Part shown: positions 35,227-45,031 of the stretch, piece after piece
Layout of the letters: each line of letters opens with the position of its first letter
Numbering within the stretch: position 1 is the stretch's first letter
NCBI RefSeq assembly: GCF_023277115.1
Contig: NZ_JALQCS010000001.1
Location: 1,358,001 to 1,422,000 of the forward strand
Reading direction: 5' to 3'
Origin: Acidithiobacillus acidisediminis
Lineage (GTDB): Bacteria; Pseudomonadota; Gammaproteobacteria; Acidithiobacillales; Acidithiobacillaceae
Length of the DNA stretch: 64,000 nucleotides
The notes under the pieces: model-generated
Told to the model about the DNA's origin: nothing
What the model saw: the letters and a program-made list of their open reading frames with translations, nothing else
Database searches by the model: none
Program-made: the position numbers and the translations under genes

Positions 35227-37581
35227 ATGGCTATATTGCTGACAGACTATCCCGACGTACTCGAAGCGCTTGGCGAGGATGCCAGCCAAGTGCTCGAGGC
35301 GAACTGGCATGAGGCTGCGCGGATCTTCAGCAAGCGCGGGCTCGAGGCCTATCTGGAAGGGGCGCGCAGCCTGAAGTCCCTGGGGCGGGGCGTGGACCTC
35401 GTGCTCAGCTTCATCGAGGCAGGGCCCCATGTGGCACGGGAGATTGGTGAGCAGGCGGTATTCGAGATGCTCTCCACAGCCATCCGCATGTTTTCCAAGA
35501 CCAGTGCCGAGGTCCTGGACCTATTCTTTTCCACTGCCCCTACCGTCGCCCAGCGCTTGGGCGAGATCGACCTGTTTCGCGGTTATCTCCTCCTCATTGA
35601 CCAACTGCTGGCCCAGGCACCCCGCGGTGTGCGCCCCATGCTGGGCAAGATCGAGGTATTGCTGGAACAGATGACCCTGGGTGGTCTGCGTCGCTGGGCG
35701 GCGTGGGGGATTTCTGCCTACCGCAATGACTTTGTCGCCCAGGCAGAGTTTTTTGGCCTGGAAACCCCTCAGGCCCTGGCGGTTCTGCAGCAAGAGCACC
35801 GTGGTGTCCTCTTCGTCGATGTGCAACGCCGCCTCAATATGTATCTGCGCGCCCTGTGGGGGCGAGATTTCTTCTTGCGCCCCACCTCGGGGGATTACGA
35901 GAGCCGCACCGGCTATCAACCGTACATCGAAGACTATTTCCTCTTCGTACCCGATGCCTACGATGATGTGGTCGTTGACGAGACGGACAAGGTGCCGGCC
36001 CTCGAGGTCTATCGCGCGGCGGTGGCCCACGCGGCGGCCCATGTGGCGGAATCCCAGTTTGACCTGCGTTTTGAGCTCGCGACGCCGCTGAAAAAACTGT
36101 GGATCGGCGTGCTGGAAGACGCCCGGATCGAGGCTTTGGCGGGCAAGAAATTCCCTGGATTGCTGCCCCTCTGGCAGCGTCTGAGCCGCAGCGAGGCGGT
36201 GCGTAATCCCCAGACAGAGGTCCGCCTCGGTGAACTGGCCGAGCGCGCCGCCTACGCCCTGATGGAAGAGGGGTACAGCGATGCCCATCCCTTGGTCGCC
36301 CAGGCGCGGGCCCTCTTTCCGCCCGTGCTGGCGGCCGAGGAGGATACCTACGGTGTCCTCCTGAGCGCAGCAGAGACCCTGGCCGAGCTGAGTAAGGAGC
36401 TCGGGCTGGAGTTTTCGGCCCAGAAGGATCAGCCGCGCAGCCCCTATCGCGATGATAATCGCTATCTGTGGACGCCTGCTGCCGGGGCGGGCAACGTCGA
36501 CATCCTCAGCGGTGGTCAGCCCCAAGTACGCAAGTACGTGAACCTGATGGAGATGATCAACGCCGTGGATGTGGAGTTTGCCGGCGATGACGCCCAGGAA
36601 ATCTGGATCCTTGCGACGGAGCTCTATGATGATGACGGCAAGACCTTCAACGAAAAGGAAGGCAAGGAGCCCGTCGCCCAACCCGTGAGTTATTCCGAGT
36701 GGGACTATCAGACCCAGTTGGAGCGCCCTCTCTGGACCACGGTCTACGAAAAGCGCCCGAAGATGGGCGACCCGGCCGAAATCGACGAGATGCTGCTACG
36801 CAACAAACCCTTGGTACAGAAGATCGGCAAGATGATCGAGGCGATCCAGCCCCAGGGGGTAGTACGCACGCGCAAGGTGGAGGACGGCGATGACATCGAT
36901 ATCAACGCCGCCATCCTCGCCATGACTGATATCCGCATGGGACAGCAGCCGGACCCGCGCATTGGCATCCGCACCCGCCTGCATATCCGGGATCTGTCGG
37001 TGATGTTGCTCATTGATCTCTCAGAATCCACCAATGACAAACTGCGCTCCCGCAGCGAGGGGGATGTCACGGTCCTGCAGTTGGCGCGGGAAGCGGCGGT
37101 ATTGCTGGCCGGTGCCCTGGATCGGATTGGTGATCCCTTTATGCTCTGCGGGTTCGACTCCAACGGCCGTCATGATGTGGAGTTCTATACCTTCAAGGCC
37201 TTTGAGGCGGAATATGACGAGAAGGTGAAAGGGCGCCTGGCGGGCATGAGCGGCAAGCTCTCTACCCGGATGGGCGCGGCCCTGCGCCACGCCGGCCACT
37301 TGCTGGATCAGCACCCCAGTCAGAAAAAATTATTGATCCTGCTCACCGATGGCGAGCCGGCGGATAACGACGTGCGCGATCCTCAGTACCTGCGCTTCGA
37401 TACCAAACGCGCGGTGGAGGAACTGGCCCGCAAGGGCATCCGTACCTTCTGTCTGTCCCTCGATCCCTATGCCGACGAATATGTCAGCAGGATTTTTGGC
37501 CAGCGTAATTATCTGGTATTGGATCATGTGGATAGCCTGCCCCAGAAACTGCCACAGCTGTACATTTCGATGACGAAATAA
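35227..37581 (+). CDS. cbbO: RuBisCO activase subunit CbbO (vWA domain)
   Basis: 784-residue CbbO, adaptor of the CbbQO RuBisCO activase. A long helical N-terminal domain (residues about 1-560) precedes a C-terminal von Willebrand A domain. The MIDAS motif is LLIDLSESTND (D597, S599, S601), with LILLTDGEPADND later. The vWA domain docks on RuBisCO while the N-terminal part binds the CbbQ hexamer. In many operons cbbQ directly precedes cbbO; here cbbQ lies about 6 kb downstream with the Dab genes between them. A GGAGG site lies rather far (about 15 bp) from the ATG. Confidence 0.95.
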   Translation: MAILLTDYPDVLEALGEDASQVLEANWHEAARIFSKRGLEAYLEGARSLKSLGRGVDLVLSFIEAGPHVAREIGEQAVFEMLSTAIRMFSKTSAEVLDLFFSTAPTVAQRLGEIDLFRGYLLLIDQLLAQAPRGVRPMLGKIEVLLEQMTLGGLRRWAAWGISAYRNDFVAQAEFFGLETPQALAVLQQEHRGVLFVDVQRRLNMYLRALWGRDFFLRPTSGDYESRTGYQPYIEDYFLFVPDAYDDVVVDETDKVPALEVYRAAVAHAAAHVAESQFDLRFELATPLKKLWIGVLEDARIEALAGKKFPGLLPLWQRLSRSEAVRNPQTEVRLGELAERAAYALMEEGYSDAHPLVAQARALFPPVLAAEEDTYGVLLSAAETLAELSKELGLEFSAQKDQPRSPYRDDNRYLWTPAAGAGNVDILSGGQPQVRKYVNLMEMINAVDVEFAGDDAQEIWILATELYDDDGKTFNEKEGKEPVAQPVSYSEWDYQTQLERPLWTTVYEKRPKMGDPAEIDEMLLRNKPLVQKIGKMIEAIQPQGVVRTRKVEDGDDIDINAAILAMTDIRMGQQPDPRIGIRTRLHIRDLSVMLLIDLSESTNDKLRSRSEGDVTVLQLAREAAVLLAGALDRIGDPFMLCGFDSNGRHDVEFYTFKAFEAEYDEKVKGRLAGMSGKLSTRMGAALRHAGHLLDQHPSQKKLLILLTDGEPADNDVRDPQYLRFDTKRAVEELARKGIRTFCLSLDPYADEYVSRIFGQRNYLVLDHVDSLPQKLPQLYISMTK

Positions 37582-37654
37582 TGCAGAAAAGGATGGCTGT
37601 TACAGATTCAGTCCGTGGACTGCGTGATGATGACCGGATTTTTCCCTTGAGGAG

Positions 37655-39349
37655 TTGGTGATGGACATCCTGGCGATGGTTCTCCCTTTCGTGCCAGTCC
37701 TGTCGGCCTTGTTGATCTTCGTCTTCCTGCGCCGGAACAAGCCCATGGCGGCACGGCTGAGCGTTTTTGCGACCCTGCTCACCTTCCTGCTCTCCCTGGT
37801 CCTACTGGGCGAGTATGTGTCCTCGGGCATTCCCAGCGTCGAGCAGATTGGCACCCTGTGGGGCAGTGTTTGGCTTGATCCCCTGGCCCTGATCATGTGG
37901 TCCTTTGTGTCGGGGATCAGCCTGCTGGTCCACATGTACTCGGTGCGCTACATGATCGAGGAGCCGAACTATCCGCGCTTTTTTGCCTTGCTGGATCTCA
38001 TGACCGCAACGATTTTCTTCATGGTCTCGGCGGCGGATCTCATTACCTTGCTGGTCGCCTGGTTTCTGGTGGGCGTTATCCTCTATTTCCTCTTGGGCCA
38101 CGATACGGACCGTGCCGCGTCGGGTCGCTATGCCTTCTGGACCCAGATTACCTATCGGGTAGGAGACCTGCCCCTGTGGTTGGCCGCCTTCATCCTCTAC
38201 AAGAGCTATGACAGTCTATCTTTACCGGTGATCTTCGCGCGGATTGCCGAGGCGCCTCAGGCGGTACAGCTCTGGGGGATGTCGGCCATCGCCTGGGTCG
38301 GTATTCTCATTGCCCTAGCGGCCTTTGCCCGTTCGGCGCAGTTTCTCCTCCATGGTTGGCTGCCCTACACCATGGATGGTCCTACCCCCGTCTCCGCCCT
38401 GATGCACGCGGGCATCGTCAATGCCGGGGGCTTCCTATTCAACCGCTTCGCCCCGGTCTTTGAATACACCAGCCTCGCCTTGCATATCGCCTTCGTGGTT
38501 GGCTTGATTACCGCCGTACTGGGATCGGCACTGATGCTGATCCAGAACGATATCAAGCGCTCCCTGGGGTACTCCACCATGGGCCAGATGGGTTTCATGG
38601 TCATGGAATGTGGCTTGGGAGCGTTTCCCCTGGCCGTCTTCCACCTCATTGCCCACGGCTTTTTCAAGGCCTCCCTGTTTTTGGGTGCCGGCAATGCCAT
38701 TGGCGAGGCCCGCGCGGCAGATGGCGTGCCGCCGGATCCGGTCTATGTCTCGGTGGTGGAACGGCGTCCCGCCAAGCCCTCACGACTGCCTTGGCTGACG
38801 GCGGCGGCTCTGACGATCCTGGTGCCGGTCCTGGTCCTCAGCCTTTCCCATTTCTTTGTCGCCTCCCATCTCTTTTTTGAGCAGGGTGTGATCATCCTCC
38901 TCTTCTTTGCCTGGGTCACCGGCGCGCAGGCCCTGTTTGCCGCCCACAAGATGACCCACAGCAACCCCTGGCAAGTCATGGGGGGCATTCTCGCTTCCTT
39001 TGTCCTAGTGGTGGTCGGCTATACCCTGATCAGCCATTACTTTGGCAATTTTCTCTACCCTGAGCACGGTGCCAGTGCCCGGCTCTTTGCCTCGGCCAGC
39101 ATTGGCGTGCTGTCCTACGATGTGTTGATGATCGTCTTGGCGCTGCTCTTTGTGGGCGGTTGGGCCCTGACCTTCTTTGCGGATGCCCAGGATTGGGGGC
39201 AACGCATCGGCCAGCGCTGGCACGGGACTTATGTGGCGCTCTATGCCCTGCTGACCCGGGAACTCTATCTGAACGACCTCTACGTGCGGATGACCCAACT
39301 GCTGCTCGCCGGGTCGCGCCGTCTCAACGTCTGGTTACGCTGGAGCTGA
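37655..39349 (+). CDS. dabB: Inorganic carbon transporter membrane subunit DabB (NuoL-like)
   Basis: 564-residue polytopic membrane protein of the NADH dehydrogenase subunit 5/Mrp antiporter family with about 14 hydrophobic segments. It includes WLPYTMDGPTPVSALMHAGI, SALMLIQNDIKRSLGYSTMG and MGFMVMECGLGAFPLAVFHL with the transport-associated Lys and Glu. Its pairing with a DUF2309 protein (DabA) marks it as DabB, the putative cation-conducting subunit of the DAB complex that drives one-way hydration of CO2. Confidence 0.94.
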   Translation: MVMDILAMVLPFVPVLSALLIFVFLRRNKPMAARLSVFATLLTFLLSLVLLGEYVSSGIPSVEQIGTLWGSVWLDPLALIMWSFVSGISLLVHMYSVRYMIEEPNYPRFFALLDLMTATIFFMVSAADLITLLVAWFLVGVILYFLLGHDTDRAASGRYAFWTQITYRVGDLPLWLAAFILYKSYDSLSLPVIFARIAEAPQAVQLWGMSAIAWVGILIALAAFARSAQFLLHGWLPYTMDGPTPVSALMHAGIVNAGGFLFNRFAPVFEYTSLALHIAFVVGLITAVLGSALMLIQNDIKRSLGYSTMGQMGFMVMECGLGAFPLAVFHLIAHGFFKASLFLGAGNAIGEARAADGVPPDPVYVSVVERRPAKPSRLPWLTAAALTILVPVLVLSLSHFFVASHLFFEQGVIILLFFAWVTGAQALFAAHKMTHSNPWQVMGGILASFVLVVVGYTLISHYFGNFLYPEHGASARLFASASIGVLSYDVLMIVLALLFVGGWALTFFADAQDWGQRIGQRWHGTYVALYALLTRELYLNDLYVRMTQLLLAGSRRLNVWLRWS

Positions 39350-39353
39350 GCCT

Positions 39354-40130
39354 ATGGAATGGATCATTCTGATCGTGGCCGGGGTATTGGTCCCTGTTTT
39401 CCCCCTGAGCTGGATCTTCAATCGTTTGGTCGACTCCGCCCCCAGCTTTTGGGGCCGAGCCATGGCCATCCTGGTCTTGCCACAACTGGGCATTCTCCTG
39501 CTCTACGATGCTGCCCCCTTGCAACATCCCCTGCCCGCCGGTGTGCAACGCGCCTGGCTGATGCTGGCCCTGTTTACGGCGGTTTTTTATGCCTATCGTG
39601 CCGTCAGTGCCCGTGAAATCAGTATCTGGGCACGCTTGACTGCGAGCTCTGGCCTCACCCTGACTTGGCTCTTGGTGGCAGGCGGCGTCTCGAAGCATGG
39701 GGTAGAACTCTTTGCCCTCGCCTGGTCCCTGCCGGCGGCCTTGCTGATGATCTGGGCCGGCATACTCGCTCAGCGCATGGGCGGGGCCTACCTGGGTCTG
39801 CGGGGTGGGCTGGCGACGGCGTTGCCGCGCCTGACCGGCCTGATCACCCTGAGCGCCTTGGCACTGGTGGCGACCCCCGTATTCCCAGGATTTTTTGCCT
39901 TGCTGCACGTATTCAAGCTGCTTAGTTTGTCCTGGCTCTGGCCGCTGCTGATCCTGTTGATGATCTGGGGCTGGTCCATTGGCACCCTCTTGCAGGATTT
40001 GCTCTTTGGGTTGTACGAGGGTGAACCCATGACCGATATCGGTCCCGTCACCACCGTGGCTGGCGTGGCTGTACTCTTCCTTTTTGCCCTGTTTGGACTG
40101 ATCTGGAGTGGCGCATGGATAGGAATTTGA
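39354..40130 (+). CDS. NuoM/Mrp-like truncated membrane protein of the dab operon
   Basis: 258-residue membrane protein with about seven or eight hydrophobic segments. ALPRLTGLITLSALALVATP followed by VFPGFFALLHVFKLL resembles the later half of NuoM/NuoN-type antiporter subunits, but the first half and its lysines are missing. It lies 4 bp after dabB and overlaps dabA by 16 bp, so it is tightly coupled to both. It may be a third membrane component of this DAB complex. The function is inferred from context only. Confidence 0.82.
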   Translation: MEWIILIVAGVLVPVFPLSWIFNRLVDSAPSFWGRAMAILVLPQLGILLLYDAAPLQHPLPAGVQRAWLMLALFTAVFYAYRAVSAREISIWARLTASSGLTLTWLLVAGGVSKHGVELFALAWSLPAALLMIWAGILAQRMGGAYLGLRGGLATALPRLTGLITLSALALVATPVFPGFFALLHVFKLLSLSWLWPLLILLMIWGWSIGTLLQDLLFGLYEGEPMTDIGPVTTVAGVAVLFLFALFGLIWSGAWIGI

Positions 40131-43100
40131 CCCTGGGTGACCGGCTCAAAGTCCGGTCGATGATCTATGTCGCCAGCGAGCCGATCCCGCGCTTCTGGCC
40201 CATGCGTACCTTCATTCATCACAATCCGCTCTTTGGCTTGGAGCATCTGCCCTTTCCCCAAGCGGTAGAGGAGGGTAGCCGGCTCTTTCACGGGCGCGGC
40301 TACCTGACGCGACAGCAGTATCAGGGCTATCGTCAGGAAGGCAAGATCGACGATGGGGCGTTGCGGCGCTATTTGCGGGATTTTCTGGCGCGCGAGTCCG
40401 ACCTGGATCTGCCCGGTGTGGATCTGGAGGCCTGGCTCTGGACGGTGATGACCGAGTGCAGCCGTGAGCGCCTCCTCCACGGCGGAGATTGGTTGGATGG
40501 TGAGGCGGTACGTGCGGCCCTGCACGGTGAGCCAGTGCCGGATTTGGACGATGAGGATCTGCAACGGCAGCTAGACGTTCTGCTGCGGCGCAAGGTAGCC
40601 AGTGATGGCCCGTTCTATGCCAATATCGATCGCCTGTTTGGAACCAAGATCGGCGCCACCCTGGATGACCTGCTGGTCAAGAGCTGTCTCGATTTCTTTG
40701 ACGAAGGGCAATCCGCCTGGCAGGCGCCCAGCCGGGAAAAGGGGTTTTTTGCCTCCTGGAAGGACGTGGCGCAACACAATCTGCGCTTTGCCCTGCTGGG
40801 CTTGCACTTGCGTGAACTGCTGGCCTCCAGCGAGAGCCCCGAGGGGGTCATTGCCCGGATCCTCCTGGAACTCAAGGTCCCCGAGGAGCACTGGCAGAAA
40901 TACATCACTCGCCAACTCACCCGCCTGCATGGCTGGGCAGGTTTCATTCGTTTCCGCAGTATGGCCAAGCATTACTACTGGGCACAGCAATACCCCGCTG
41001 ATCTCACGGATTTTCTGGCGGTACGCATGGTGCTGGGCCTGGCCCTGGTGCGCGAGGCCGAGCGCCACCATCGTTGCCCCGGTGATGTGGAGGCGCTCCA
41101 GACCTTCGTCCATGGAGACCCCTATGCCGCCTATCTGCGCCTGGAACTCCATGGTGGGACGATTCTTCCGGCCTGGGCACAGCAGATTGATGATGCCCTG
41201 GCGCGGCGCGCCCGACGCGGTTACCAGGGCCTGGCCAGCCGCTACATTGCGGCCAAGCGGCAGCACGAGGCCCAGCGTCAGGCCCATGCTTTGCGTGCGC
41301 TGGCCGAGCGCATCGGCGCTGACACCCAGGCCAAGCTCTTGGCCCTCTCCCCCAGCCAAGTCGCCGCGTTTCTTGGCGTGCTGCAGCGCTGGGAGGCGGG
41401 TGAGGGCTTTGTGTGGCTGCGGGCTATGGAATACCACTACATCACCGACTTGGTGCGCAAGGTCCAACTCCCCCACGATCTGCCTCAAAAGCGTCCCTTC
41501 GCCCAGGCGTTTTTCTGCATCGACGTGCGTTCCGAGCCCATGCGCCGGCAACTGGAGGCCCTGGGCGACTACCAGACCTTTGGCATTGCCGGATTCTTCG
41601 GGGTGCCTATCGGTTACCTGGAGTACGGCAAGGGGAGTGAGGTCCATCTCTGCCCAGCGGTGCAGACGCCGCGCAATCTCATTGTCGAGATCCCGGCTGA
41701 GCTGGAGCTGGAGGAAGAGCCCCTGTATGGCGCCCTGGAGCACGTACTCCATGACATCAAGTCTTCCGTGCTTTCACCCTTCGTGGCCGTCGAGGCCGTG
41801 GGGTTGATCTTCAGCCTGGGACTGATTGGCAAGACCGTAGCCCCAGTCACCTATCACCGCTTGCACGGGCGTTTGCATGCCGAAAAGCCCGTCACCCGGC
41901 TCTTGGTCGACAAACTTAGTAGCGAGCAGGCCGACTCCATCATTCGCGCCGTGCAGCGGGCAATGATCGTACGTGCCCTGCATAAGGAATGGGAGCTGAG
42001 TCGCGACCAGGTCACCGACGATGAGGTGCGGGAGTTACGCGAGATCGCCCTGGGCCATGCCCAGGCGCCCAGCTCTCTGGCCCAGCGTCTGGGCAAGTCG
42101 GCGGCGGACGAGGAGGGCCTGGTGGAGATCCTGCGCAAGGTCTACCGAGTCAGCCGGCAGGAGACTAGTCTGCAAATGGAGCGGATTGGCCGCCTGGGTT
42201 TCAGTATCGATGAGCAGGTGCGCTATGTCTCCAATGCCTTGTTGTCGACGGGATTGCACAAGAATTTCTCCCGTTTTGTGTTGATGGTTGGGCATGAGAG
42301 TCAGACTCAGAATAATCCCTATGAGTCCGCCCTGGACTGTGGTGCCTGTGGCGGCGGGCGGGGCCTGCCTAACGCGCGGGTGATCTGTGCCATGGCCAAT
42401 CAGCCCGAGGTGCGGCGTTTGCTGCGCGAGAACAAGGGCATCGACATTCCGGAAGATACTTGGTTCATTGCGGCGGTGCACAATACCACTACGGACGAGA
42501 TTAGCTTGCACGATCTCGATCTCTTGCCGGCGCGCCACCTTCTGTACCTGGAACGTCTGCGCAATGGCCTGGCGGCGGCAACGCGGCGAACCGCAGCGGA
42601 GCGCATGCCGACCCTGGGCGGCAGCACGGCATTGGCGTCAGACCCCTATGGGGCGGCGGCCATGGCGCGGCGCCATGCCCACGACTGGTCCCAGGTGCGG
42701 CCAGAGTGGGGCCTGTCCCGCAACCTCTATGGCATCATCGGTGGGCGTCATCTGACCGAGGGCGTGAATCTGGAGGGACGATCATTTCTGCAGTCCTACG
42801 ACTACCGCTTGGATCCCAAGGGACGTTTCTTGGAAAATATCCTCTCGGCACCCGTGGTGGTGGGGGAATGGATCAATCTGGAGCACTATTTCTCCACCAC
42901 CGACGTGCATCACTATGGCAGTGGCAGCAAGGCCTATCACAATGTGGCTGGCCGCTTTGGAGTGATGACCGGCAATCAGAGCGATCTGCGCACGGGTTTG
43001 CCGGTGCAGTCCATGTACAAGGAAGGCCAGCCGTATCACGAGCCCGTGCGCCTGATTGCCCTGGTGGAGGCGCCGGCGCCCTTTGTCCTGGCCGCGGTGG

Positions 43101-43267
43101 GGCGTCTGCCCAAGGTGAAGGAACTCATCATGGGCGGCTGGCTGCGGGTGATCGTCATGGATCCCGAGGATGATTATCGCTGTTTGGTCCTGGAAGAAGG
43201 TGAATTTCAGGTCCACCCGGAATCGGGTAGAACCTATCGGCAAGGCTTACTGGAGGCTAGTGCATGA
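40115..43267 (+). CDS. dabA: Inorganic carbon transporter subunit DabA (DUF2309)
   Basis: 1050-residue DUF2309 protein, the beta-carbonic-anhydrase-like subunit of the DAB inorganic carbon accumulation complex. The predicted active site is C468 and D470 in FFCIDVRSE, H727 in LMVGHESQ and C742 in SALDCGACGGG. The His-to-Cys spacing of 15 equals that of characterised DabA. The large size matches the long DabA1 type found next to carboxysome operons, with extra sequence between the Asp and His blocks. It overlaps the PII-like gene by 4 bp. Confidence 0.95.
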   Translation: MDRNLTLGDRLKVRSMIYVASEPIPRFWPMRTFIHHNPLFGLEHLPFPQAVEEGSRLFHGRGYLTRQQYQGYRQEGKIDDGALRRYLRDFLARESDLDLPGVDLEAWLWTVMTECSRERLLHGGDWLDGEAVRAALHGEPVPDLDDEDLQRQLDVLLRRKVASDGPFYANIDRLFGTKIGATLDDLLVKSCLDFFDEGQSAWQAPSREKGFFASWKDVAQHNLRFALLGLHLRELLASSESPEGVIARILLELKVPEEHWQKYITRQLTRLHGWAGFIRFRSMAKHYYWAQQYPADLTDFLAVRMVLGLALVREAERHHRCPGDVEALQTFVHGDPYAAYLRLELHGGTILPAWAQQIDDALARRARRGYQGLASRYIAAKRQHEAQRQAHALRALAERIGADTQAKLLALSPSQVAAFLGVLQRWEAGEGFVWLRAMEYHYITDLVRKVQLPHDLPQKRPFAQAFFCIDVRSEPMRRQLEALGDYQTFGIAGFFGVPIGYLEYGKGSEVHLCPAVQTPRNLIVEIPAELELEEEPLYGALEHVLHDIKSSVLSPFVAVEAVGLIFSLGLIGKTVAPVTYHRLHGRLHAEKPVTRLLVDKLSSEQADSIIRAVQRAMIVRALHKEWELSRDQVTDDEVRELREIALGHAQAPSSLAQRLGKSAADEEGLVEILRKVYRVSRQETSLQMERIGRLGFSIDEQVRYVSNALLSTGLHKNFSRFVLMVGHESQTQNNPYESALDCGACGGGRGLPNARVICAMANQPEVRRLLRENKGIDIPEDTWFIAAVHNTTTDEISLHDLDLLPARHLLYLERLRNGLAAATRRTAAERMPTLGGSTALASDPYGAAAMARRHAHDWSQVRPEWGLSRNLYGIIGGRHLTEGVNLEGRSFLQSYDYRLDPKGRFLENILSAPVVVGEWINLEHYFSTTDVHHYGSGSKAYHNVAGRFGVMTGNQSDLRTGLPVQSMYKEGQPYHEPVRLIALVEAPAPFVLAAVGRLPKVKELIMGGWLRVIVMDPEDDYRCLVLEEGEFQVHPESGRTYRQGLLEASA

Positions 43268-43590
43268 ATACCCTCAATCTCCATCCCCTGAAAAAGATCG
43301 AGATCATTCTCGAAGGCGCCCATCGCGATTTTGCCACGGATCTACTCGACCGTGCCGGGGTGAAGGGTTACACCATCGTCGGCAATCTCTCCGGCAAGGG
43401 TAGCCACGGCATCTATGAGAGCCACCTGATGTTCAACGAGGATGACGTGCTGATCATGATCATCGTCGCCGTGCCAGAGGACCTGTTGGCGCCCATCCTC
43501 GAGGGCTTCACCCCCTTCTTCGAGAAGCATCAGGGGGTGATGTTCGTGTCCGATATCCAGGTCAGCCGCTTGGTCAAATTTAAGAATTGA
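43264..43590 (+). CDS. Carboxysome-associated PII-like protein (CPII)
   Basis: 108-residue PII-fold protein ([29 protein letters not shown]). It keeps the ferredoxin-like core and the [16 protein letters not shown]-loop region but lacks the uridylylated Tyr-containing T-loop of GlnB/GlnK. A related carboxysome-linked PII-like protein (CPII of Thiomonas) binds adenine nucleotides with bicarbonate. The position here, coupled to dabA and before cbbQ, points to control of carbon uptake or of the activase. Confidence 0.9.
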   Translation: MNTLNLHPLKKIEIILEGAHRDFATDLLDRAGVKGYTIVGNLSGKGSHGIYESHLMFNEDDVLIMIIVAVPEDLLAPILEGFTPFFEKHQGVMFVSDIQVSRLVKFKN

Positions 43591-43603
43591 GAGGGAAATT
43601 GCC

Positions 43604-44407
43604 GTGAGTATCGATGCCAGTCAGTATCAGATCAGTCAGGAGCCCTACTACAAGGAGGTCCACGACGAAATCTCCTTGTTTGAGGCCGCCTATGCCGCCC
43701 GCTTGCCCATGATGGTCAAGGGACCGACAGGTTGTGGCAAATCGCGCTTCATCGAATACATGGCCTGGCGTCTGCAGCGCCCGCTGATCAGCGTCGCCTG
43801 CAATGAGGACATGACCGCCTCGGACCTGGTGGGTCGTTTTCTGCTCGACAAGGACGGTACCAAGTGGCAGGACGGGCCCCTGACCACGGCGGCACGGATG
43901 GGTGCCATCTGCTACCTCGATGAAGTGGTTGAGGCGCGGCAGGACACCACCGTGGTCATCCATCCGCTGACGGATCACCGCCGTACCCTGCCCCTGGACA
44001 AGAAGGGCGAGCTGCTGCACGCCCACCCCGACTTCCTCCTGGTGATTTCCTACAATCCCGGCTATCAGTCGTCCATGAAGGACCTCAAGCAGTCCACCAA
44101 GCAGCGCTTTGGTGCCCTGGACTTTTCCTACCCGGATCGGGACCTGGAGATCGAGATCGTGGCCCATGAATCGGGTGCATCCACGGATATGGCGGGCAAG
44201 TTGGTTTCCATTGCCGAGCGGTCGCGCAACCTAAAGGGTCACGGCCTGGATGAGGGGCTATCCACCCGTATGCTGATTTATGCCGGTTCCCTCATCCAAA
44301 AGGGCATCGAGCCTTTGGCAGCCTGCAGTGTTGCCCTGGTGCGGCCAATCACGGACGACCCGGATATGCGCGACGCCCTGGACGCGGCGGTAACTACCTT
44401 CTTTTGA
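43604..44407 (+). CDS. cbbQ: RuBisCO activase AAA+ subunit CbbQ
   Basis: 267-residue MoxR-type AAA+ ATPase. Walker A GPTGCGKS (residues 40-47), Walker [11 protein letters not shown], sensor 1 in [11 protein letters not shown] and the arginine-finger region [13 protein letters not shown] are present. The hexamer powers removal of inhibitory sugar phosphates from RuBisCO together with CbbO. The start is GTG with a GAGGGAAATTGCC leader. It is the last gene of the long cso-dab unit, followed by an intrinsic terminator. Confidence 0.96.
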   Translation: MSIDASQYQISQEPYYKEVHDEISLFEAAYAARLPMMVKGPTGCGKSRFIEYMAWRLQRPLISVACNEDMTASDLVGRFLLDKDGTKWQDGPLTTAARMGAICYLDEVVEARQDTTVVIHPLTDHRRTLPLDKKGELLHAHPDFLLVISYNPGYQSSMKDLKQSTKQRFGALDFSYPDRDLEIEIVAHESGASTDMAGKLVSIAERSRNLKGHGLDEGLSTRMLIYAGSLIQKGIEPLAACSVALVRPITDDPDMRDALDAAVTTFF

Positions 44408-44413
44408 GTACCA

Positions 44414-44436
44414 GGCGGGATCCTTCCCGCCTTTTT
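44414..44436 (+). terminator. Rho-independent terminator after cbbQ
   Basis: GGCGGGA (44414-44420), loop TCCT, TCCCGCC (44425-44431), then TTTTT (44432-44436). A perfect 7-bp GC-rich stem with a T-run, 7 bp after the cbbQ stop. It marks the end of the carboxysome/Dab operon and lies before the convergent Nudix gene. Confidence 0.9.
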
Positions 44437-44465
44437 AGGATGTGCCTTGCTTTGGCGCGGGCGTT

Positions 44466-45029
44466 TCAGCGACGCTGCTGGCGCAACCACTCTTGGCTTT
44501 TCACCAGTAGCCGGTGGATGGACAGCTCGCGATTGTAGGCGTGGACCTCGTGCAGTGGCACCCAGCGCAGTTCGTGGGATTCGCTGTTGCCGATCAAGGG
44601 CAGGCGATCGTCGATCTGCATCAGGAAGCGGATATCCAGATGCTCATGCTCGGGCTCCTGGAGGCGCGCTGGGATGCGGTGGATATCGATGTCGAAGATG
44701 TCCCGGCTCAGAAAGTGGATCTGCTCAGCAGGCAAGCCCGTTTCTTCACTACATTCCTTCAGGGCAACGCGCTGGACGTCCTCGTCCCCATCACTGTGGC
44801 CGCCGGGCTGAAACCAGCGCCCGAGCTTGCGGTGTAACATCAGCAAGACTTGATCACCAGCGGGATTGAGCACCCAGGACGAGGCGGTGACGTGTAGCCC
44901 GGGGCCGCTGCGCAAAAAACAGTCCGGCGCGTTGGCGAGGAGGGCGCAGCCCCGGCGCGCGTAGGCGGCCTCTTCGGGGTAGCGACTGCGGTATTGGCAG
45001 AGGGCTTGGCGCAGGGTCTCGCGGTCCAT
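44466..45029 (-). CDS. Nudix hydrolase encoded with csoS1D
   Basis: 187-residue Nudix hydrolase. The Nudix box is GGHSDGDEDVQRVALKECSEETGL-like with Lys for the Arg of REUXEE and the catalytic Glu pair intact. A helical N-terminal region of about 45 residues precedes it. The substrate cannot be read from sequence. The ATG at 45029 has a GGAG seven bases upstream and lies 2 bp after the csoS1D stop, so the two genes form one transcript. That makes a carboxysome-linked role (metabolite clean-up) possible but unproven. Confidence 0.87.
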   Translation of the reverse strand: MDRETLRQALCQYRSRYPEEAAYARRGCALLANAPDCFLRSGPGLHVTASSWVLNPAGDQVLLMLHRKLGRWFQPGGHSDGDEDVQRVALKECSEETGLPAEQIHFLSRDIFDIDIHRIPARLQEPEHEHLDIRFLMQIDDRLPLIGNSESHELRWVPLHEVHAYNRELSIHRLLVKSQEWLRQQRR

Positions 45030-45031
45030 CC

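Noticed and set aside
35521-36681. 386-codon minus-strand frame in cbbO, and a similar one at 40571-41752 in dabA
   Set aside because: Both are shadows of well-supported genes with conserved motifs on the plus strand.
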